Shown here piece after piece: positions 8,007-17,891 of a stretch of 64,000 nt of DNA. The position numbers and the translations under genes are program-made. The stretch's first letter is position 1. The number at the start of each line of letters is the position of its first letter. The notes beneath the pieces were generated by a model. The model did not search any database. It saw only the letters and a program-made list of their open reading frames with translations, and was not told where the DNA came from. The DNA is from Microbacterium horticulturae (lineage in GTDB: Bacteria > Actinomycetota > Actinomycetes > Actinomycetales > Microbacteriaceae), in assembly GCF_029094505.1 (NCBI RefSeq), contig NZ_CP119108.1, forward strand, positions 2,356,001 through 2,420,000, given 5' to 3'.

Positions 8007-9214
8007 ACGAGGAAGTTGCCGATCCGCTCCACGGCGTCGGCGAGGACCCGCGACTCGGGCAACGTCACGATGCGGAAATGGTCGGGCGTCGGCCAGTTGA
8101 AGCCGGTGCCCTGCACAACCAGCACGTGTTCGGCGACGAGCAGGTCGTAGATGAGCTTCTCGTCGTCGCGGATCTCGTAGACGTTCGGATCGAGGCGCGG
8201 GAACGCATACAGCGCCCCGTGCGGCTTGTAGCAGGTGACCCCGGGGATGGCCTCGAGCCCCTCCCAGGCGACGTCGCGCTGCTCGTGCAGGCGCCCGGTG
8301 GGCCCGATCAGCGCGTCGATGGACTGCACCCCCGACAGCGCCGCCTGCACAGCGTGCTGCGCCGGCACGTTCGGGCACAGACGCGTGGATGCCAAGAGGT
8401 TGATGCCCTCGAGAAACCCGGTGGCGTGCTGCGTGGGGCCGGTGATGACGACCCAGCCACTGCGGTAGCCCGCCACCCGATAGGTCTTCGACAGGCCGTT
8501 GAAGGTGAGGCACAGCAGATCAGGTGCGAGCGTCGCGAGGTTGATGTGCTGCGCGCCGTCGTACAGGATGCGGTCGTAGATCTCATCGGCCAGCAGCAGC
8601 AGCGAGTGCTCGCGGGCGATGTCGACGATCCCCTGCAGCGTCTCGCGGGTGTAGACCGACCCGGTCGGGTTGTTCGGGTTGATGACGACGATCGCCTTGG
8701 TGTGTTCGGTGATCTTGCTGCGGATGTCTTTCAGATCGGGCTGCCAGTCGCCCTCCGGGTCGCACAGGTAGTGCACCGGGGTGCCGCCGGCCAGGCTGGT
8801 CATGGCCGTCCAGAGGGGGTAGTCGGGTGACGGGATGAGCACTTCGTCGCCCGCGTCGAGCAGCGCCTGCATGGTCATCGTGATGAGCTCGGACACGCCG
8901 TTGCCCAGGAACACGTCGTCGGGGTCGAACTTCGGGAAGTCGGGGATCTGCTCGTACCGTGAGACCACGGCACGGCGCGCCGACATGATGCCGCGGCTGT
9001 CGCTGTAGCCATGCGCATACGGCACGGCCTCGATCATGTCGCGCACGATCTGGTAGGGCGCGTCAAAGCCGAAGATCGCCGGGTTGCCGGTGTTGAGCTT
9101 CAGAATCTTGTGCCCGTCGGCCTCGAGTCGTCCTGCCTCGGCCAGGGCAGCTCCGCGGATCTCGTAGAGGACGTCCTTGAGCTTGTTCGACTGGTCGAGA
9201 GGGCGGAGATTCAT
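7991..9214 (-). CDS. alaA: Glutamate-pyruvate aminotransferase AlaA
   Basis: A 407-residue fold-type I PLP enzyme very close in sequence to E. coli AlaA: start LDQSNKLKDVLYEIRG, substrate motif KLNTGNPAIFGFDAP, INPNNPTG, DEIYDRILYD and the PLP lysine in NGLSKTYRVAGYRSGW (near 242). It makes alanine from pyruvate and glutamate. ATG 9214 is preceded by TATCCT-GAACGG, a -10-like hexamer with a 6 nt gap, so translation may be leaderless. The 3' end is tandemly duplicated. Confidence 0.93.
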   Translation of the reverse strand: MNLRPLDQSNKLKDVLYEIRGAALAEAGRLEADGHKILKLNTGNPAIFGFDAPYQIVRDMIEAVPYAHGYSDSRGIMSARRAVVSRYEQIPDFPKFDPDDVFLGNGVSELITMTMQALLDAGDEVLIPSPDYPLWTAMTSLAGGTPVHYLCDPEGDWQPDLKDIRSKITEHTKAIVVINPNNPTGSVYTRETLQGIVDIAREHSLLLLADEIYDRILYDGAQHINLATLAPDLLCLTFNGLSKTYRVAGYRSGWVVITGPTQHATGFLEGINLLASTRLCPNVPAQHAVQAALSGVQSIDALIGPTGRLHEQRDVAWEGLEAIPGVTCYKPHGALYAFPRLDPNVYEIRDDEKLIYDLLVAEHVLVVQGTGFNWPTPDHFRIVTLPESRVLADAVERIGNFLVSYRQ

Positions 9215-9318
9215 CCGTTCAGGATAGCGCTGCCCACGCGGCACCCCCGCCACCCCAGGTTGCGGCATCCACCCGCTCGTGCTCCTCGATCGCGTCTCTC
9301 CCGCCTTCGCATACGACG

Positions 9319-9378
9319 GTTCAGTCGTCACAGATGACCACTTCTCTGCCGCCAAACGGTAATCTGCGACGACCGAAC
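9319..9378. repeat. 60 bp palindromic element, type 1, copy 1
   Basis: The left end GTTCAGTCGTCACAGATGAC pairs with the right end GTAATCTGCGACGACCGAAC. It is the most diverged of the five copies (others at 20794, 20866, 21615, 38641); all are exactly 60 bp. Confidence 0.85.
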
Positions 9379-9466
9379 GAAAGGCAAGCGAGGACGGGAA
9401 GTGCGGGTGGATGCCTCAGGTCGGCATCTCCGCGATGAGCACCGCGACGAGCGCCGCAAGGGGACG

Positions 9467-9498
9467 AAGGGCCGGTCCGCCCGCGCGGGGCCGGCCTT
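9467..9498 (-). terminator. Probable secA terminator hairpin
   Basis: AAGGGCCGG at 9467-9475 pairs, with one bulge, with CCGGCCTT at 9491-9498, about 50 nt beyond the secA stop. Confidence 0.45.
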
Positions 9499-9550
9499 GC
9501 GATCACGCGAGGGGCCGACCCTGCAGATGCCGCGCGCGGCGGCCCGCGGC

Positions 9551-12367
<2,817 letters not shown>

Positions 12368-12396
12368 GGAGGATCTCCATCTATCGGGTGTGAGCG

Positions 12397-12419
12397 GTGC
12401 GCGGGATCGAACCGGGCAC
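12397..12419 (-). promoter_or_regulatory. Hairpin in the secA leader
   Basis: GTGC-x-CGG pairs with CCG-x-GCAC around the loop GATCGAA. An alternative pairing, GGGTGTG (12386-12392) with CACACCC (12417-12423), overlaps it and would exclude it. The loop resembles a tRNA T-loop, but no tRNA surrounds it. A role in secA control is speculative. Confidence 0.3.
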
Positions 12420-12591
12420 ACCCACCCATGTTATCCACCGGCGGCCTTTGAAGGTGCTGGCAGACGGATGGGTGGATGCCGCGGGACGGGGCGTTGGAAC
12501 GGTGCGGGATGCCGGGGCGCGGCGCGTCGGGCCGCCCCGCCCGAGCGGCGCCGATGCGCGAACGCCGTGCGAGAGCGTCGGGCTGTGCGGC

Positions 12592-13263
12592 TCACTCCCC
12601 CGACGACGAGTACACGCGAACCGGCGCGACGGCGTGCGGCTGAAGGCCCGCGACGATAGCGACGACGCCCAGTCCGATGAGGGCGACCGTGCGGCTCACG
12701 ATCATGAGGGCGCTGTAGGCCAAGAGGGCGCTCGTGTCCATCGACAGCAGGATCCCGCCGGCGGCGTATTGGCCGAGCGGAGGCACCACGCACAGCACCA
12801 GCGCAATCAGCGGCGTGAAGCGGTAGGCGCGCGGGATGACCGCCGCCCGCCACACCAGTACGACCGCGATGACGGCGAGTACCACCGGGACCAGCTGCAG
12901 GCTGATCCCCACGACGGCCTTCGCGTCTTCGTTGTCGCGGTCGACGGGGGTATTCAGCAGCGGGATCATCGGCGCCACGACGCGCACGAGCAGCGGCCAT
13001 ACGGCCAGCGCGCACAGCACGATGGTGCCGCCGATCCGCCGCGCGACGACGCTGTCCCGGCCGATCGCGAACAGCACGAGGGACGCGCACCACAGCGCAT
13101 CGGCGACGAACGCGACGGCGGTGGTGACGTCCAGCGGTGCGATGGCCTGCCACAGCAAGCCGGGTACGGCACTGGCCGCCAGGCAGATGCCGCCCCACAC
13201 CCAGGTCGGACGAACCATTCGTGCGGAACCCGGCGCTGCGTCAGTGGCATCCATGCACCACAC
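12592..13263 (-). CDS. Polytopic membrane protein of unknown function
   Basis: A 223-residue protein with six or seven hydrophobic segments and few charged loops (one, NTPVDRDNEDAK, near 103-115). I do not recognise the family. Three in-frame ATGs compete (13263, 13254 and 13218), and none has a clear ribosome binding site; the longest is given. A TTATCCACC site lies downstream of its stop at 12431-12439, between it and secA. Confidence 0.65.
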   Translation of the reverse strand: MWCMDATDAAPGSARMVRPTWVWGGICLAASAVPGLLWQAIAPLDVTTAVAFVADALWCASLVLFAIGRDSVVARRIGGTIVLCALAVWPLLVRVVAPMIPLLNTPVDRDNEDAKAVVGISLQLVPVVLAVIAVVLVWRAAVIPRAYRFTPLIALVLCVVPPLGQYAAGGILLSMDTSALLAYSALMIVSRTVALIGLGVVAIVAGLQPHAVAPVRVYSSSGE

Positions 13264-13425
13264 GTTATCGGGGCATCGCGGTCTACCTCAGCCGCTCCAC
13301 GGGTCGCACACGCGCACACCCAGTGGCGCGAGATCTTTCACATTGCGCGTCGCCGGCCGACACCGCCGGCGAGTTATCCACGGCCCGCGACACGCCACCC
13401 AGAATCTTCTTCCCTCTGGTTTCTC

Positions 13426-13454
13426 AGTATGTATATACTCGGCAACTACATACT
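13426..13454 (+). promoter_or_regulatory. Operator and promoter of the padR-ABC operon
   Basis: A perfect inverted repeat AGTATGTA-N13-TACATACT spans 13426-13454. TATACT (13434-13439) and CATACT (13449-13454) are possible -10 elements inside it. ATACTCGG is also directly repeated (13435-13442 and 13450-13457). ATGT...ACAT half-sites are typical of PadR operators, so autoregulation by the next gene is likely. Confidence 0.7.
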
Positions 13455-13481
13455 CGGAAAACACCTATGAGAGGCGGGCCG

Positions 13482-14117
13482 ATGTCGGTCAAGCAGAGTC
13501 TGCTGGCGATCCTGGATCAGGGCGCCTGTTACGGATATCAGCTGCGCCACGAGTTCGACCGGCGCACCGGGTCGACCTGGCCGCTGAACGTCGGCCAGAT
13601 CTACAACACGCTCGAGCGCCTCGAGCGCGACGGCCTCGTCGCCAAGGGCGAGGTCGACGAGCAGGGCCACGTGTTCTTCGAGATCACGGATGCCGGCCGC
13701 GCCGAAGTGCGCTCGTGGTTGGACTCCCCCGTCGAGCGCGGGCAGGGCACGCGCGATGAGCTGGCGATCAAGCTGTCGCTGGCGGCGACCCTGCCGGGCG
13801 TGGATGTGGCCGAGGTCATCCAGACGCAGCGCAAGGCGTCGCTCGCGCAGCTGCAGGAGCTCAACCGCGCCAAGTACGCCGGCGCCGACCCCGAGGGGCC
13901 CGAAGAGCTTGCCTGGTCGCTCGTCGTCGACTCGATGATCTTCCAGGCCGAGGCCGAGGTGCGGTGGCTCGACCACACCGAGCAGCGGCTCGCGATGCGT
14001 CCGCACCACGCGATGGAGCTCGAGCTGTCGACCGAGCGACCGAAGCGCGGGCGGCCGGCGGCGAGCGCCGCAGCAGACAGAGCAGTCAAGAGCGAGAAGA
14101 CGGAGGCGGTCCGATGA
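13482..14117 (+). CDS. PadR-family transcriptional regulator
   Basis: A 211-residue repressor-type protein. It has an N-terminal winged helix (about 1-80: SVKQSLLAILDQGACYGYQLRHEFDRR...QIYNTLERLERDGLV), a C-terminal coiled dimerisation region (about 90-185) and a basic tail. PadR proteins commonly control adjacent efflux genes. ATG 13482 has AGAGG 7 nt upstream; an in-frame ATG at 13467 would add five residues. Its stop overlaps the ABC ATPase start by ATGA, so the genes form one operon. Confidence 0.92.
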   Translation: MSVKQSLLAILDQGACYGYQLRHEFDRRTGSTWPLNVGQIYNTLERLERDGLVAKGEVDEQGHVFFEITDAGRAEVRSWLDSPVERGQGTRDELAIKLSLAATLPGVDVAEVIQTQRKASLAQLQELNRAKYAGADPEGPEELAWSLVVDSMIFQAEAEVRWLDHTEQRLAMRPHHAMELELSTERPKRGRPAASAAADRAVKSEKTEAVR

Positions 14118-14833
14118 GCGAAGCGATCCTGCGCATGGTGGGAGTGAGCCAGCAGTACGGGGTCGGCGAGACGAGCGTCTCGGCCCTGTCGGGCGTCGAC
14201 CTCGAGGTCGCGCGCGGCGAGCTGGTCGCGATCATGGGCGCGTCGGGTTCGGGCAAGTCGACGCTGCTCTCGATCGCGGGCGGGCTGGCGCATCCCACCA
14301 CCGGCGAGGTCATCGTCGAGGGGCGTCACCTCTCCACCGCGTCGCCGCGCGAGCTGGCCCTGCTGCGGCGTCGGTCCCTGGGCTTCGTGTTCCAGGACTT
14401 CAATCTCATTCCGACCCTCACGGCGCTCGAGAACGTCACGCTGCCGCTGGAGCTCGACGGCTTCCGAGCCCGGCCGGCGCGTCGTGCGGGTCGGGATGCG
14501 CTCACCTCGGTGGATCTGGCCGACAAGTTCGCCGCCTACCCCGACGACCTGTCGGGCGGGCAGCAGCAGCGCGTCGCCATCGCCCGCGCCGTGGTCGGCG
14601 GGCGGCGTCTGATCCTGGCCGACGAACCGACCGGCGCGCTCGACTCGGTCACCGGCGAACTCGTCTTGAAGGTGCTGCGCACGCGAGTGGATGCCGGAGC
14701 CGGCGCCATCCTCGTCACCCACGAGCCGCGCCACGCGGCGTGGGCCGATCGCATCGTCTTCCTGCGCGACGGGCGGATCGTCGACGAGACCCGGCGCGAC
14801 GGCGTCGAGGTGTTGGCCGAGGTGCCGGCGTGA
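14114..14833 (+). CDS. ABC transporter ATP-binding protein, MacB/LolD type
   Basis: A 239-residue ATPase. Walker A is GASGSGKST (about 40-48), the Q-loop region [18 protein letters not shown], the signature LSGGQ (about 148-152), Walker [11 protein letters not shown] (about 166-175) and the switch histidine in VTHEPR. The sequence groups with lipoprotein or peptide exporters that pair with FtsX-type permeases, which follow here. Start ATG 14114 overlaps the padR stop (ATGA). Confidence 0.93.
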   Translation: MSEAILRMVGVSQQYGVGETSVSALSGVDLEVARGELVAIMGASGSGKSTLLSIAGGLAHPTTGEVIVEGRHLSTASPRELALLRRRSLGFVFQDFNLIPTLTALENVTLPLELDGFRARPARRAGRDALTSVDLADKFAAYPDDLSGGQQQRVAIARAVVGGRRLILADEPTGALDSVTGELVLKVLRTRVDAGAGAILVTHEPRHAAWADRIVFLRDGRIVDETRRDGVEVLAEVPA

Positions 14834-15068
14834 GCGCGCATCGCCCCGCGCGCGGCGCGCAGCGCCGATTCGTCCGGCCGGAGCGCCGGGCGACCCGGCC
14901 CTCGCCTCGGGCGAGGGGAATGGCCGAGGCGAGGGCGCTTTCGCCGCATTCGGCCCTCGCGTCGGCAGATCCCCTCGCCTCAGGCGAGGAGCAGAGTGGA
15001 TGCCGCGGCCCGCGGCCCCCGGTTTCGCTGCGCTCGCTCAGGGACCTGACCTCGACCGAGGCCGCGCG
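14834..15068 (+). other. Leader between ABC ATPase and first permease
   Basis: This 235 nt gap interrupts an otherwise coupled operon. It holds two near-identical hairpins built from CCTCGCC and GGCGAGG arms (near 14900-14920 and 14971-14992), a GTGGATGCCGCGG motif (14997) and a TTCGCTGCGCTCGCTCAGG repeat (from 15023) also seen near 53139-53165. The hairpins may reduce permease expression relative to the ATPase. I see no gene. Confidence 0.5.
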
Positions 15069-17891
15069 ATGAGGGGGCGGGGTGCCGCGGCCCGCCGCGG
15101 CGCGCGTACCGGCACAGCCCGCCCGAGCGCGTGGGCGCGCTGGCGCGCCGACCTGCGGCTCGCCGGACGGCAGGTGCGCCGCACGAAGGGATCGAGCGCG
15201 CTCGTGGTCGCGCTCGTCGCGCTGCCGGTTCTCGCCCTGTCGGGCGGAGTCGTGTTCGCAGACAGCCACATGAGCACGCCGGCCCAGCGGGCCGACATGG
15301 CGCTCGGCCAGGGACAGTCGTGGGTCGGCATCGCCGGCGGCGCCGACCCGAGCCGCATGCAGGCGGTCGATGATCCGAACTGGGCCGACGTCGATGTCGA
15401 CGACAACGGTGATCCGATCCACGAGCAAGGACCGGCTCCGACCGATGTGGCCGGCGCCGTGCCGGCCGGCACCCGCACGATCGAGGTCACGCAGTACGGC
15501 AGCGTGTCGGTGAACACGGCGGGAGGCATCGGCCAGGTCGAGGCTGTGACCGGCCCTGCGTGGGATCCGGTGCTGACCGGTCGGTATGTCACGCTCGATG
15601 GATCGGCACCGGAGACCGGCGCGCAGGCGATGGTGAGCCCGGGCCTGCTGAAGCGACTGGGGGCGTCGATCGGCGGCACGGTGACCCTCACCGACTCCGA
15701 CCGAACATTCACGATCACGGGGACCCTGCGCGAGCGTGATCGTGAGCCGAGCGACGACGTCATCTTCCTGCCCGCGGCGGCCTCCGGCCTGGTGCAGGGC
15801 GGTGTCCCGGGCTGGTTCGTGCCCGACTGGCAACCTGACTACGCGCAGCTCCAGCAACTGAACCATGACGGATACGTCGCCCTCGCCCGCGACCTCGCCG
15901 TGAATCCACCCGCGGGCGCCACGGTTGCGAACGGCACCGACAGCTCGTGGTTCTGGGTGGGTGTGACCATCGCGACCATCGCTGCGGCGTTCGGCGGGTA
16001 CCTGGTCGTGCTGCTGGCCGGTGCCGCCTTTGCCGTGGCCGCCCGGCGCCAGGAGCGCTCGCTCGCGATGGCGGTGAGCGTGGGGGCTTCGCGCTCTGAC
16101 GTGTTCCGCATCGTCGTGCTGCAGGGCACCGTCTTGGGGGCGGTCGGGGGCGTGCTCGGCTCGGCGGTCGGTGTCGGGCTCGGCTTCGCTCTGCTCGCAG
16201 TCACCGACCACGGAGTGGCCGGCTCGTTCTGGGGGCACTGGAGCTACGACGTCCCATGGCTGGTCATCGTCGGAGTCGTGGTGTTCGCGATACTGGTCGG
16301 CACGATCTCTGCCATCGCACCCGCGCGTGCCGCGACCCACGGCGACCCGCTCGCCGCACTGCGCGGGTCGCGCCGACCGGTCACGCTCAACGTCCGCCGA
16401 CCGCTGTGGGCGTTGCTGGTCATGGCGGTGGGACTGATCGCGTCCATCGGCGGCGCTCTCGGGACCGCGGCCCTCGACCGCGCCACGAACGCCGACCCGA
16501 CCGGACAGTTGCACGCGACCCTCATCATCGCCGCGATCTTGGGACCACTCGTCTTCCAGATCGGGCTGATCGTGGCCGGCCACTTCACCCTCGCGCAGGT
16601 GGCGAAGGTCCTGTCGCGATGGGGGCTCGCTGCCCGAATCGCGGGGCGAGATGCCGCGGCCAACCCCTCACGGGTGGTCCCGGCGTTCGCGGTCATCGCC
16701 GCGTGCGTGTTCGTCGCCGCGTTCTCGATCTCGGTCGTGGGCATGACCGCGAGGGAGACCAATGACAACTACAGCTGGGAAGGCCATCCGGGCACGGTCG
16801 CGGTAGGCATGTGGGGCGACGATGCCGCCACGCATCCCGACGATTTCGTCGAGGCTGCTCGACACGTCGTTGCCGGCACCGGTGCAACCAAGACCGCCAC
16901 TGTCTGGACGACGGCGCAGCCGGTGACGGACGATGACGGCAATCCGATCGACCCGGACGCGCCGGAGTGGACGTTGACCACACCAACAGGTCACGCCAAC
17001 GATCCGTCGTTCGTCTATGACGCTGGTGGGCAGGTCGCCGTACTCTCTCCCGACGACCTCGAGACGGTGCTCGGCCCCGTGCCCGCAGCCGCCCGCGACG
17101 CCTTCCGCGACGGAACGGCGCTGTCAATCGCCAAATTCCCGAACCTCGATGACGACTCGGAGGTGACGGTCTCCATGTGGAAGTCCGCTTCCCTGACCGA
17201 CTTCCGCCAGCAAGCGTATTCACAGTCACCACCGCCAGCGGCATCCCTTCCCTCGCCCATCAGCACCACCTCGATCCCGATGATGCGCGCGTCGCTGCAG
17301 TATCCGCAGGGCAGCATGCAGCTGGTGATCTCCACGGCCACGGCGAAGCGCCTGGGGATGGCGCTGCAACCGCAGACGCTCTACGCGCTCTACCCGAAGG
17401 CGCCGTCGACGTCAGTGGTCGACGGGATCACCGCCGCCGTCGCGAACACGCGTATCGGCTCGAACGGAGTCCTCAACGTGCAGGTTGAAAAGGGCCCCGC
17501 GTCGTTCGACCCGGTGCTGTGGCTGATCGTTGCGGCGGCCATGGTGCTCGTGTTCGGCGCCGGCTCGGTGTGTCTGGGCCTCGCCCGCTTCGAGCGACGC
17601 CCCGACGACGCGACGCTGGCTGCGGTCGGCGCGGGCGGCCGCATCCGCCGGGGCATCGGCGCCTGGCAGGCTGTGACCATTGTCGGCATCGGCACGGTCG
17701 TCGGCACGGTCTCGGGCACAATCTCGGCGTGGGCGCTGACCAAGGCCTCCAACGGCCTCTACTCGTTCGCCGCCACGCCGTGGCTCTGGCTCGCGATCAC
17801 GGCGTTCGGCCTGCCGCTGGTCATGGCCGCAGCATCCTGGCTCATCCCGCCCCGCGCGCCCGACCTCACCCGCCGGACGGCTATCGCATGA
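15069..17891 (+). CDS. FtsX-type ABC exporter permease, first of tandem pair
   Basis: A 940-residue permease. After a basic leader and a SAWARWRADLRLAGRQVRRTKGS segment, TM1 (about 40-60) is followed by a large extracytoplasmic domain, three helices near 290-420, a further group of helices in the middle, a second extracytoplasmic domain (about 560-800) and three C-terminal helices. Two FtsX modules are thus present in one chain. No typical Shine-Dalgarno precedes ATG 15069. The stop overlaps the next permease start (ATGA). The substrate is unknown. Confidence 0.85.
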   Translation: MRGRGAAARRGARTGTARPSAWARWRADLRLAGRQVRRTKGSSALVVALVALPVLALSGGVVFADSHMSTPAQRADMALGQGQSWVGIAGGADPSRMQAVDDPNWADVDVDDNGDPIHEQGPAPTDVAGAVPAGTRTIEVTQYGSVSVNTAGGIGQVEAVTGPAWDPVLTGRYVTLDGSAPETGAQAMVSPGLLKRLGASIGGTVTLTDSDRTFTITGTLRERDREPSDDVIFLPAAASGLVQGGVPGWFVPDWQPDYAQLQQLNHDGYVALARDLAVNPPAGATVANGTDSSWFWVGVTIATIAAAFGGYLVVLLAGAAFAVAARRQERSLAMAVSVGASRSDVFRIVVLQGTVLGAVGGVLGSAVGVGLGFALLAVTDHGVAGSFWGHWSYDVPWLVIVGVVVFAILVGTISAIAPARAATHGDPLAALRGSRRPVTLNVRRPLWALLVMAVGLIASIGGALGTAALDRATNADPTGQLHATLIIAAILGPLVFQIGLIVAGHFTLAQVAKVLSRWGLAARIAGRDAAANPSRVVPAFAVIAACVFVAAFSISVVGMTARETNDNYSWEGHPGTVAVGMWGDDAATHPDDFVEAARHVVAGTGATKTATVWTTAQPVTDDDGNPIDPDAPEWTLTTPTGHANDPSFVYDAGGQVAVLSPDDLETVLGPVPAAARDAFRDGTALSIAKFPNLDDDSEVTVSMWKSASLTDFRQQAYSQSPPPAASLPSPISTTSIPMMRASLQYPQGSMQLVISTATAKRLGMALQPQTLYALYPKAPSTSVVDGITAAVANTRIGSNGVLNVQVEKGPASFDPVLWLIVAAAMVLVFGAGSVCLGLARFERRPDDATLAAVGAGGRIRRGIGAWQAVTIVGIGTVVGTVSGTISAWALTKASNGLYSFAATPWLWLAITAFGLPLVMAAASWLIPPRAPDLTRRTAIA

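Larger units (their letters stand above)
9215..9550. other. Intergenic region between alaA and secA
   Basis: This 336 nt stretch holds the alaA promoter (TATCCT, 9221-9226), one 60 bp palindromic element (9319-9378), a GTGGATGCC motif near 9410 and the probable secA terminator (9467-9498). I see no gene in it. Confidence 0.7.

Noticed and set aside
12397..12419. Possible tRNA T-arm (loop like TTCGATC) upstream of secA
   Set aside because: No acceptor stem, anticodon arm or CCA-proximal pairing can be built around it; it is kept only as a leader hairpin.
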